Source of the DNA: Flavobacterium sp. HSC-32F16
GTDB taxonomy: Bacteria; Bacteroidota; Bacteroidia; Flavobacteriales; Flavobacteriaceae
Assembly: GCF_024171645.1 (NCBI RefSeq)
Contig: NZ_JALKAC010000004.1
Span: 331,395-395,394, forward strand
DNA length: 64,000 nt
Direction: 5' to 3'
Position 1 is the stretch's first letter. Each line of letters begins with the position of its first letter. A program made the translations under genes and the position numbers. A model generated the notes under the pieces. It saw only the letters and a program-made list of their open reading frames with translations. It had not been told where the DNA came from and did no database searches. Below are positions 43,138 through 49,509 of this stretch, piece by piece.

Positions 43138-43169
43138 TTGTTAAATTAAGATAAAAAAAGCTACATTTG
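43138..43169 (+). promoter_or_regulatory. promoter of small unit 1
   Basis: TTG (43138-43140), 21 bases, TACATTTG (43162-43169): a full match to the Bacteroidota promoter pattern. Confidence 0.7.
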
Positions 43170-43177
43170 CTCCCGAA

Positions 43178-43294
43178 ATGAAAATGTCAAACTTACATAT
43201 CAACCGTTCAATAGAACAAAATAGTGATTTTTTCGCTGGATATCTTCCGGTAGAAAACTATGGATGCAATATGTATTTTGAATTGAAAATGTAA
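43178..43294 (+). CDS. candidate 38-residue peptide in a small transcription unit
   Basis: ATG at 43178, nine bases after the -7 box, opens MKMSNLHINRSIEQNSDFF and ends in FELKM; one Cys at residue 30. The leader would be nearly absent. The unit has its own promoter and terminator and is about 180 nt. It may encode a peptide or may be a regulatory RNA with a chance frame. Confidence 0.4.
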   Translation: MKMSNLHINRSIEQNSDFFAGYLPVENYGCNMYFELKM

Positions 43295-43325
43295 ATTTTA
43301 GATTTAAATCTTAAAAAAATATATA

Positions 43326-43357
43326 AAAGCGTCCTGATTTCGGGACGCTTTTTTTGT
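43326..43357 (+). terminator. terminator of small unit 1
   Basis: AAAGCGTCC (43326-43334) pairs with GGGACGCTTT (43342-43351), then a T-run. Confidence 0.87.
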
Positions 43358-43613
43358 TTTTAAGCATTTAGATTTCGTTCAGTTTGATAAGAAAAGGATA
43401 AATAAAAAACCGTAACTAAAAATAATTAAAAAAATAATTGACCAAATGTTTAATGAATAAATCAAATAGCGAAATATAATCTTGAAAAGTAATCTGATGA
43501 GAGACAGTCATTTGATACAAGAAGAAATCTGCATCGATATGCGGACAGGAATTTCTATTGCTTTGATTTAAGGTTAAGTATTTGGTAATCAGTAAAATAA
43601 TTTCAAAAATGAT

Positions 43614-43645
43614 TTGGATAATTGATTTTTTCGACATTATCTTTG
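43614..43645 (+). promoter_or_regulatory. promoter of small unit 2
   Basis: TTG (43614-43616), 21 bases, TATCTTTG (43638-43645). Same spacing as unit 1. The gap 43358-43613 shows nothing else convincing. Confidence 0.68.
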
Positions 43646-43683
43646 CCGAAGAAAATTTGAAGATAGAATTTCAAATAACAACA

Positions 43684-43806
43684 ATGATTTCAAAATATAA
43701 TAAAACAAAATATAAAATGAATTTCAATTATAACATACATACAGAACTGCTAATCCCGAGCTCAGATCTAGGGTTTAACATGCTGGTGCATCACTATAGG
43801 CAATAG
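43684..43806 (+). CDS. candidate 40-residue peptide in a small transcription unit
   Basis: ATG at 43684 opens MISKYNKTKYKMNFNYNIHT and the frame ends LVHHYRQ; an internal start at 43720 gives 28 residues. The unit has its own promoter and terminator and is about 200 nt long. No family known; the frame may be incidental to a non-coding RNA. Confidence 0.35.
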   Translation: MISKYNKTKYKMNFNYNIHTELLIPSSDLGFNMLVHHYRQ

Positions 43807-43830
43807 GATAATTATATCGTATTTGTTATG

Positions 43831-43857
43831 AAGCACCTTTAATTGGGTGCTTTTTTT
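43831..43857 (+). terminator. terminator of small unit 2
   Basis: AAGCACC (43831-43837) pairs with GGTGCTT (43846-43852), followed by T. The first tRNA begins 18 bases later. Confidence 0.85.
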
Positions 43858-43874
43858 ATGTTTTAAAATTAAAT

Positions 43875-43947
43875 GATTTCGTAGCTCAATTGGCAGAGCG
43901 CTTGACTGTTAATCAATAGGTTGAAGGTTCGATTCCTTCCGAAATCG
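43875..43947 (+). tRNA. tRNA-Asn (GTT)
   Basis: Complete cloverleaf: acceptor GATTTCG/CGAAATC, D-arm GCTC/GAGC, anticodon loop CTGTTAA (GTT) on a stem with one mismatched base pair, T-arm GAAGG-TTCGATT-CCTTC, discriminator G. CCA is not encoded. It could be a normal tRNA or a specialised copy belonging to the RNA-repair block. Confidence 0.88.
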
Positions 43948-43968
43948 CATTGTTCTCTAGAAGGAACA

Positions 43969-44041
43969 GGCTCATTGGGGTTACTGGCTAACCTTCCCGA
44001 CTGTCTCTCGGGAGAAACGGGTTCGACTCCCGTATGAGCCG
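43969..44041 (+). tRNA. tRNA-Asp (GTC)
   Basis: Acceptor GGCTCAT/ATGAGCC, D-arm GGTT/AACC, anticodon stem TCCCGA/TCGGGA around CTGTCTC (GTC), T-arm ACGGG-TTCGACT-CCCGT, discriminator G. CCA is not encoded. A hairpin GTTC/GAAC lies between the two tRNAs. Confidence 0.87.
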
Positions 44042-44045
44042 CAAG

Positions 44046-44200
44046 TTTTGACACAAAGGCACTAAGGCGAAAAGTTTTTTGTTTCTCGCACATTGAGCAG
44101 ATTTACTTAAAGTAAAAACTCTGCGACTTTGCGAGAGATTGACAAAGTATTGTATAAAGAGCTTGCGAGCAAGAGAAAAAAACTTAGCGTCTTGAACCTA
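44046..44200. repeat. GCGACTTTGCGAGA / CTTAGCG repeat tract
   Basis: CACAAAGGCACTAAGGCGAAAA, TCTGCGACTTTGCGAGAG and AACTTAGCGTCTTGAACC recur in similar form at 25510-25560, 25800-25930 and 60550-60590. Confidence 0.5.
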
Positions 44201-44214
44201 AAAAAAAATAAAAA

Positions 44215-44784
44215 ATGAAAAAGATAAGTACATTATTCGCTAAAGACCCAAATAACCTAGCAAGAGTAGTAAATAAAATCAATGCAGAAAACGCATGGGT
44301 AATAAATGGAGAAGCAGTTGCAACCAGAAAATTTGATGGTACATCAGCAGCTATTATTAATGGGGAAATATTCAAACGATTCGACGCTAAAAAAGGACGT
44401 ACAATTCCGGCAAATGCAATTCCGTGTCAGGAAGCAGATTTAATTACAGGACATCACCCGCACTGGGTAAAATGCGATCGTACAAAATCTGAGGATAAAC
44501 ATTTCTTTGAAGCATTCAACCGCTTAGAAGATAAAACAGACGGAACATATGAGTTATGCGGACCAAAAGTACAAGGAAATCCTGAAAAATTTGAGAAACA
44601 TACTTTAGTAAAACACGGCAGTGAAAAACTTGATTTTGTAAGTCTTGATTTCGATGATTTAGAAAAAATCTTATCAGAAAATGATATTGAAGGAATTGTT
44701 TTTCACCACATTTCAGATGGAAGAATGTGCAAATTGAGAAAAACAGATTTCGGAATCAAACGCCTAAAACTTGAAGCCGTTTAA
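44215..44784 (+). CDS. RLIG1 (C12orf29)-like ATP-dependent RNA ligase
   Basis: A 189-residue nucleotidyltransferase-type ligase. Motif I is TRKFDGTSA with the nucleophilic Lys 39, followed by FKRFDAKKGR. Motif IV is DIEGIVFHH and motif V region SDGRMCKLRKTDFGIK. These match, from memory, the human RNA ligase RLIG1 and its bacterial relatives (RNA ligase 1 family, DUF5565): EGIVWH, SDG and a KxxR-type end. Such enzymes join 5'-phosphate to 3'-hydroxyl RNA ends, complementing RtcB. The gene directly follows two tRNA genes and precedes an ATP-grasp gene. Confidence 0.82.
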   Translation: MKKISTLFAKDPNNLARVVNKINAENAWVINGEAVATRKFDGTSAAIINGEIFKRFDAKKGRTIPANAIPCQEADLITGHHPHWVKCDRTKSEDKHFFEAFNRLEDKTDGTYELCGPKVQGNPEKFEKHTLVKHGSEKLDFVSLDFDDLEKILSENDIEGIVFHHISDGRMCKLRKTDFGIKRLKLEAV

Positions 44785-45013
44785 AAGTAAAAACAAGTAT
44801 GTTGAATGTAATTTGTAAAAAAATATTCAATACATAGAAACACAGATTTAAAATAGAGTAAAGAATACAAAAGAGAAATCTATTTCTTTCAGATAGCTAA
44901 CTCTGTGCATTTAAACAAGTGAAAGGCCTTTTTTGAGGCAGGAAATCTATGTTGTTATGTATTAAAAATTACGTTCAGCAGATAAACACAAGTAACATTT
45001 AAAATTAAAAACG

Positions 45014-45799
45014 ATGAAACAAAAATACAACCGAATAGCCCTTGTTGGAATTGAACAGGAAGAATATGATAGTATAAAAGCTCAGTATTCAGGACATATT
45101 ATCTGGCACCAGTCTATACCAAAAATTGTGGTTAAAGATGCGGTTTTGTATATGGAAAAATCGAATGGAATTGGGATGTTACCTGTTGATAAGGTCGTTT
45201 ATTACGGAATTTACGACAATGATTTTGATTTTATTGCGGGTCTTGCGATCTGGAATGGCGATTGTTATCTAAAGGCTTCAGCAATGCTGGACTGTCGTTT
45301 TAAAATTCCTTGTCTGGTAAAAGCATTATCTCTTTCCAGATTTAGTGCCCCACGCGGATTTATAAGTGCAGGCGCTTCTGTAAACACAACCGAAGATACA
45401 ATTGCAAAATGGGGAAACTGGCATTGCGGTGAAAACAAACATCGTTTTACAGGTGAATGGGAAAGCGAATTTACGGCAACCATTGAACCTTATTTCGAAG
45501 GAGAAGCCGTTCGGATTATGATAATTGGCGATACCTATTGGCAGATTAAATTAGAAGGTGACGATTGGTTAAAATCTATTCATCCTGATAGTGCAGGTTT
45601 TATGGTTGTCGATCAGGATTTACTAGACGATACTTTACATATTAAGAATGCTTTGCAAATGGATATGATAGGAAATGATTATATCGTGGCAAAAGACGGT
45701 TCGAAATATTTATTAGAAGTAAATCATATTCCAAACATAACCCGATTTGAAGATGTTAGACAAGTCTATTTATCGGCTGTTATAGAATGGATTAAATAA
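45014..45799 (+). CDS. ATP-grasp-like protein paired with the RNA ligase
   Basis: A 261-residue protein with an ATP-grasp C-terminal half: FEGEAVRIMIIGDTYWQIKLEG (strand with basic residue), and YLLEVNHIPNITRFEDV, the ExN metal-binding motif near residue 238. The N-terminal third is a pre-ATP-grasp-like fold (YNRIALVGIEQEEYDSI). ATP-grasp enzymes link a carboxylate to an amine or thiol; the substrate is unknown. It lies 229 bases after the RNA ligase on the same strand. Operator 4 begins seven bases after its stop. Confidence 0.7.
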   Translation: MKQKYNRIALVGIEQEEYDSIKAQYSGHIIWHQSIPKIVVKDAVLYMEKSNGIGMLPVDKVVYYGIYDNDFDFIAGLAIWNGDCYLKASAMLDCRFKIPCLVKALSLSRFSAPRGFISAGASVNTTEDTIAKWGNWHCGENKHRFTGEWESEFTATIEPYFEGEAVRIMIIGDTYWQIKLEGDDWLKSIHPDSAGFMVVDQDLLDDTLHIKNALQMDMIGNDYIVAKDGSKYLLEVNHIPNITRFEDVRQVYLSAVIEWIK

Positions 45800-45806
45800 T
45801 TTTTAA

Positions 45807-45846
45807 CACTGCGCAAAATAATTGCGCAGTATAATTTGAATATTTG
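45807..45846 (+). promoter_or_regulatory. RNA-repair operator 4 with promoter box
   Basis: Arms CACTGCGCAA (45807-45816) and TTGCGCAGTA (45822-45831) around AATAA, then seven bases and AATATTTG (45839-45846). Nine of ten base pairs match between the arms. It faces the tRNA-piece array and the slipin gene. Confidence 0.78.
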
Positions 45847-46049
45847 TTGAAGAAACAAAATATGTTCTTTTATAAACTGAATCCATCAAAGTTTTGGCTT
45901 TGAGTAAAAATATCAAAAAAGTCCAGTTGCGTGTTTCTGTATAGCACCATTGTAGGGAACTTTCCGCGAAAGCGAATTATGTTTTTCTATGCAGCTTGAT
46001 TTGGAGGTTTTGATGGTTTCCCAAAAAACTATCACACGATCTATGGGTC

Positions 46050-46073
46050 ATGGGTTCGACTCCCATTCGCAGT
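46050..46073 (+). ncRNA. tRNA 3'-half piece (T-arm and tail)
   Basis: ATGGG-TTCGACT-CCCAT (46050-46066) is a perfect T-arm, followed by TCGCAGT. No matching D-arm or full acceptor is found upstream; only weak GCGAAT pairing at 45972. Confidence 0.6.
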
Positions 46074-46080
46074 AATGTGA

Positions 46081-46135
46081 TAGCTCAGTCTGGTTAGAGC
46101 AATAGAAATTTGCAGGTTCGAATCCTGCACCGAAT
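46081..46135 (+). ncRNA. tRNA-like piece lacking the anticodon arm
   Basis: TA then D-arm GCTC/GAGC with loop AGTCTGGTTA (46083-46100), a 10-base linker AATAGAAATT in place of the anticodon arm, and T-arm GCAGG-TTCGAAT-CCTGC (46112-46128). Acceptor pairing is poor, although ATTCG (46065) could pair with CGAAT (46131). D plus T arms without anticodon arm recalls bacterial Y-RNA tRNA mimics. Confidence 0.62.
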
Positions 46136-46143
46136 ACGCTTCG

Positions 46144-46180
46144 GGTGGACGAATGGTAAGTCAACAGACTGAAAATCTGT
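46144..46180 (+). ncRNA. tRNA 5'-half piece with GAA anticodon loop
   Basis: D-arm-like GAC-GAATGGTAA-GTC (46148-46162), then a perfect anticodon arm ACAGA-CTGAAAA-TCTGT (46164-46180), anticodon GAA (Phe). No T-arm follows. Confidence 0.6.
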
Positions 46181-46459
46181 ATTTCCAGAGACCATCACTC
46201 TTAAAAAGATGACCATTAGAAAAAACTGATTTGTCTTTGTCAGTAAAACGAAGATTTTAGAATCTGAAATTTCACACTCACGATAAAGCCAGTGCGAAAA
46301 GTAACATTTTTTGAAATGCTTGTTTTCTTTTCGGTTTGATTGTTAAAATGATTTGGGGATTATTTATACAAAATACAATCGACAACAATTCAGGCAGACA
46401 ACTAACAATTTTTCACCCGTTTTTATCGGAGGATAAAGGCAAAGAGGTTTTTTTATTTA

Positions 46460-46569
46460 GAAAGAGAGAGTAGAAGAAAGAGAATAGAATAGAGAGAATA
46501 GAAGCAAGAGAATAGAAGAAAGAGAATAGAAGCAAGACAATAGAAGCTAGAGAAGAGAATAAAGAGAAT
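46460..46569. repeat. AGAATAGA purine-rich tandem tract
   Basis: Irregular tandem units such as GAGAATAGAAGCAA and GAAAGAGAATAGAA. The same vocabulary appears at 13721, 14233, 15463 and 63892. Confidence 0.75.
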
Positions 46570-46671
46570 CATTTTGATCTGAGAAATCTGTGGCAAAAAA
46601 ATAAACGAAGATTTTCACTTGTTTTAAAATTTGAAACTTGAAACAAGAAAAACTTGAAACAAAAAAACATC

Positions 46672-47769
46672 ATGATAAAAAGAATTAAAATCGAAGCATA
46701 CCAAGTGGGTTTGCTTTTCGAAAATAGAAAATTAATAAAAGTATTAGAAGAAGGTCTGCACTGGACTTTTGGTAATAAAAATGTTCTAATCTACGATATG
46801 AATGCTGTATTTCAGGCACCATTTGAGTTGAATATTTTATTGCAGAATGAAGTTTTGGCTTCTATGCTTGAAGTTGTTGAAGTTGCCGATAATGAAATTG
46901 TATTGCAGTTTGTAAACGGAAACTTTAAAGAGGTTTTAACTCCTGGAAGATATGCTTTCTGGAAAGGAATTGTAAAAAATGAATTTACCAGAGCCGATTT
47001 GTCTAAGATTGAAATCACCGAAGACATTAAAATCAATCTATTGGAAAATGTGAAGATGAAATACTTTACAAGAAAGTTTATTGTAGCAAGCAACGACAAA
47101 GCTTTGTTGTTTGTTAACGGAACTTTTGTAAAAGAATTAAAATCTGGAACACATTACTTTTGGAATAACGCAATTACAATCGAAGTGAAAACAGTCGATA
47201 CCAGACAACAGCAAGTAGAAATTTCTGGACAGGAATTGTTGACAAAAGATAAAGCAGGATTAAGAATCAATTTTTTTGTGAGATACCAGGTGGTTGATAT
47301 TATGAAAGCTTTGCTAGACAATAAAGACTTTGAAAAACAACTATATGTTGCGATGCAATTGGCTTTAAGAGCTTTTGTAGGCGGATTGACTCTGGATGAA
47401 TTATTGGCAAAAAAAGATACTATTGCAGAAGCAATTTTGGCAGAAGTAACGACTAAAATTGAAGACTTAGGTTTAACAATTTCTGATGCCGGAATTAGAG
47501 ATGTAATCCTGCCTGGAGATATGAAAGAAATCATGAATCAGGTTTTGGTTGCCGAGAAAAAAGCGCAGGCCAACAGTATCATGAGAAGAGAAGAAACCGC
47601 TGCAACAAGAAGTTTGCTAAACACAGCAAAGCTGATGGAAGAAAACGAAATGTTGTGGAAATTAAAGGAGATGGAGTACGTTGAAAAAATCGCTGATAAA
47701 ATTGGAGAAATCACAATTTCTGGAAGCGGCAACGTAATTGGTCAATTGAAGGAAATCTTCGTGAAGTAA
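46672..47769 (+). CDS. slipin / SPFH-domain membrane-associated protein
   Basis: A 365-residue SPFH (band 7) protein started at the ATG at 46672 (MIKRIKIEAYQVGLLFENRK); the upstream TTG is unlikely. The SPFH domain covers about 100-290 (KALLFVNGTFVKELKSGTHYF, VEISGQELLTKDKAGLRINFFVRYQVVD), followed by a coiled segment (VLVAEKKAQANSIMRREETAA). There is no strong N-terminal membrane span. Slipins are repeatedly found with RtcB/Ro RNA-repair operons, and operator 4 and tRNA pieces upstream agree. Role in repair unknown, perhaps scaffolding. Confidence 0.85.
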   Translation: MIKRIKIEAYQVGLLFENRKLIKVLEEGLHWTFGNKNVLIYDMNAVFQAPFELNILLQNEVLASMLEVVEVADNEIVLQFVNGNFKEVLTPGRYAFWKGIVKNEFTRADLSKIEITEDIKINLLENVKMKYFTRKFIVASNDKALLFVNGTFVKELKSGTHYFWNNAITIEVKTVDTRQQQVEISGQELLTKDKAGLRINFFVRYQVVDIMKALLDNKDFEKQLYVAMQLALRAFVGGLTLDELLAKKDTIAEAILAEVTTKIEDLGLTISDAGIRDVILPGDMKEIMNQVLVAEKKAQANSIMRREETAATRSLLNTAKLMEENEMLWKLKEMEYVEKIADKIGEITISGSGNVIGQLKEIFVK

Positions 47770-47776
47770 AAAATAG

Positions 47777-47804
47777 AAACCATTAACGGTAATGTTGATG
47801 GTTT
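47777..47804 (+). terminator. hairpin after the slipin gene
   Basis: AAACCATTAAC (47777-47787) pairs with GTTGATGGTTT (47794-47804). The T-run is short, so termination may be partial. Confidence 0.6.
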
Positions 47805-47828
47805 TAGTTTAACAATAAAAATTTAAGG

Positions 47829-48060
47829 ATGAATCAAGAAATAGTATTTGCGGCTAACCGTCATTTTGGTCAAACAGATATAGTTGAGTTAAGTGAATGC
47901 CCGTTTGCCTCAAGTAAAGGAAAGCGTTTGAAGCTCATTAACGAATGGAATGAAAAGGTAAGATCAAAGGAATTTTATATCATTTAGGGAGATACTTCTC
48001 CGGTAAAGCTGTGGTGTTGTACGGCTTTGCAGATATTGGGTTCCCAGAAGTTTTACGTTT
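47829..48060 (+). pseudogene. decayed metallophosphoesterase
   Basis: ATG at 47829 opens 52 codons ending in TAG (47985-47987). IVFAANRHFGQTDIVELSEC, then PFAS, LINEWNEKV and EFYII align by eye with the start of calcineurin-like phosphoesterases (TSDxHFGHxNII, RPF, IxxWNxxV, DxVYxLGD). Directly after the stop the frame reads GD. A +1/+2 frame continues with FSGKAVVLYGFADIGF. The metal Asp of the SD-HFG motif is lost, so even the first part would be inactive. It follows the slipin gene; a working gene here may belong to related systems. Confidence 0.5.
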
Positions 48061-48096
48061 TGCTGAGGTTCCCAAGAATTGCAAAGAAAAAATACC

Positions 48097-48600
48097 ATGA
48101 ATAACAATACATTAAAACAATATAAAAAAGCGATTAGAGCTAAATATGAGATAGAAAAAGAAGGAAAATATTTTGATTATTTGTACAAACCTTCTCGTGG
48201 AAAACTACGTGATTTATGCTGGCTGATTTTCGAAAATAACCCGGCTCAGGACGATTTAAATGTTTTTAAAAACCTGCTGGGTTTAGATTTTGATCATACC
48301 AAAAAGAATAAGTTTAAGGAAAAGAAAGATAAGTTTAGACCTATTGAAACCTTCTTTAAAGGAGAAACGGATCCATTAAATATCGATGCCATAAATATGG
48401 CTGCGATTTTGGTTGATTTTCAGCCGCGTCCTTTCAAAAATTTTTACGAAAATTCTAAAACTCAAGAAACAAAGAAGATAAAAACGATTGACAAAGTTAA
48501 AGCAGTTATTGAGAAAAAGAATTCTGCAAAAAAGGAAAAACCTGAGAAAGAGTCCAAGAAAAGAAATTTCTTTCTAGATTTTAAAAGTATGTTTTTCTAA
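48097..48600 (+). CDS. hypothetical basic protein of the RNA-repair block
   Basis: A 167-residue protein started at the ATG at 48097 (MNNNTLKQYKKAIRAKYEIEKEG). The N-terminal two thirds are folded and helical (KLRDLCWLIFENNPAQDDLNVFKN), the end is a Lys-rich tail (KKEKPEKESKKRNFF). No known domain. The basic charge would suit nucleic acid binding. It lies between the decayed phosphoesterase and a copied slipin end. Confidence 0.6.
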   Translation: MNNNTLKQYKKAIRAKYEIEKEGKYFDYLYKPSRGKLRDLCWLIFENNPAQDDLNVFKNLLGLDFDHTKKNKFKEKKDKFRPIETFFKGETDPLNIDAINMAAILVDFQPRPFKNFYENSKTQETKKIKTIDKVKAVIEKKNSAKKEKPEKESKKRNFFLDFKSMFF

Positions 48601-48619
48601 AAAAAAAACAGAAGATATC

Positions 48620-48698
48620 AGGGCTGCGGAAAACATTAGATATTGAAGAAAATCTTCGTGAAATAGTAGAAACCATGGGTTTAAAACTGATGGTTTCA
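48620..48698 (+). pseudogene. remnant copy of the slipin gene 3' end
   Basis: TTGAAGAAAATCTTCGTGAA, then GAAACCAT...ATGGTTTC, closely matches the end of the slipin gene and its hairpin (47747-47804: TTGAAGGAAATCTTCGTGAA, GAAACCAT...ATGGTTT). It suggests that the segment 47805-48620 arrived with a duplication, or that a second slipin gene was lost. Confidence 0.55.
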
Positions 48699-48714
48699 TT
48701 TAAAAATAGAAAAA

Positions 48715-49260
48715 ATGAAAACTACAGATAAAATTATTATTATCGATCTAGAAGCCACATGCTGGCAAAGTGCGGTCCCGAAGGGCCAGGAAAATGAAAT
48801 CATCGAAATCGGGTTAGCGGTTTTAGATACACAAACAGGTGAAATCACAAAGAATAAGGGGATTTTAATTAAACCACAGCGTTCGAGCGTGAGTCCGTTT
48901 TGTACAGAATTAACAACCATTACTCAGGATTTATTAGATAAAAGCGGAGTTTCTTTTGAGGAAGCCGTCAATCTCTTAATAGATGAATACAATCCCGATT
49001 TATATACTTGGGCAAGTTACGGTCAGTACGATTTAAATATGCTTCAAAAACAATGTAAATCATTCGGTGTTCCTTATCCAATGGCAGATGAACATATTAA
49101 TGTAAAAACTCATTTTGCCGAGAAATTTGGACTGGTAAAACCTACCGGAATGAATGGCGCTTTACAATTATTGAATATAACGCTTGAAGGAACTCATCAC
49201 CGCGGAATTGACGATGCAAAAAACATTGCTAAGATCTTGAATTGGTGCCTTAAAAATTAG
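48715..49260 (+). CDS. DEDDh 3'-5' exonuclease, ERI1/KapD-like
   Basis: A 181-residue exonuclease of the DnaQ fold: Exo I IIIDLEATCWQ (D and E), Exo II in TWASYGQYDLNMLQ (D), Exo III HHRGIDDAKNIAKIL (H and D), so DEDDh. The short single-domain form with CWQ after the first motif resembles ERI1/KapD-type enzymes, which trim structured RNA 3' ends. That fits the RNA-repair neighbourhood, but DNA activity is possible. It starts just after the slipin remnant and ends at a terminator. Confidence 0.85.
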   Translation: MKTTDKIIIIDLEATCWQSAVPKGQENEIIEIGLAVLDTQTGEITKNKGILIKPQRSSVSPFCTELTTITQDLLDKSGVSFEEAVNLLIDEYNPDLYTWASYGQYDLNMLQKQCKSFGVPYPMADEHINVKTHFAEKFGLVKPTGMNGALQLLNITLEGTHHRGIDDAKNIAKILNWCLKN

Positions 49261-49307
49261 AATTTAATTTGTTAAAGACAGGTGTCAATAGCAGGTAATT
49301 GTAAATG

Positions 49308-49340
49308 AAACTGTAGATAAGTAATTATCTGCAGTTTTTT
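49308..49340 (+). terminator. intrinsic terminator of the exonuclease gene
   Basis: AAACTGTAGATAA (49308-49320) pairs with TTATCTGCAGTTT (49325-49337), one wobble pair, then T. Confidence 0.82.
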
Positions 49341-49374
49341 GTTTTTATAACAGCTCACAAAATCACGATTCATA

Positions 49375-49425
49375 ATATCACACAAAAGGGTAATTGATTG
49401 ATATACTGTTCTAAATATACATTTG
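49375..49425 (+). promoter_or_regulatory. CAAAAGGGT site plus promoter for the 49510 gene
   Basis: ATATCACACAAAAGGGTAAT (49375-49394) runs into TTG (49394-49396). After 21 bases comes TACATTTG (49418-49425). Position for position the same layout as 33875-33925. Confidence 0.75.
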
Positions 49426-49509
49426 AATAATTACTAAAAACAGTATAAAATAAATCATTTTGTTAGACTTTTTTCAAAAAACAATTAAGTATACCTAAAA
49501 AAAGATATC

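Larger units (their letters stand above)
45847..46671 (+). other. long non-coding leader with tRNA pieces and purine repeat
   Basis: About 820 bases between operator 4 and the slipin gene with no credible protein gene. It contains three tRNA-derived pieces (46050-46180) and a purine-rich AGAATAGA tract (46460-46569). The layout operator, tRNA-like array, gene mirrors 20863-21485. Confidence 0.7.

Noticed and set aside
43416..43637. 73-codon minus-strand frame between the small units
   Set aside because: AT-rich, no promoter, and it covers the promoter of small unit 2.
43869..44093. 74-codon open frame on the minus strand across the two tRNA genes
   Set aside because: It reads the reverse of tRNA-Asn and tRNA-Asp; such frames are known annotation artefacts.
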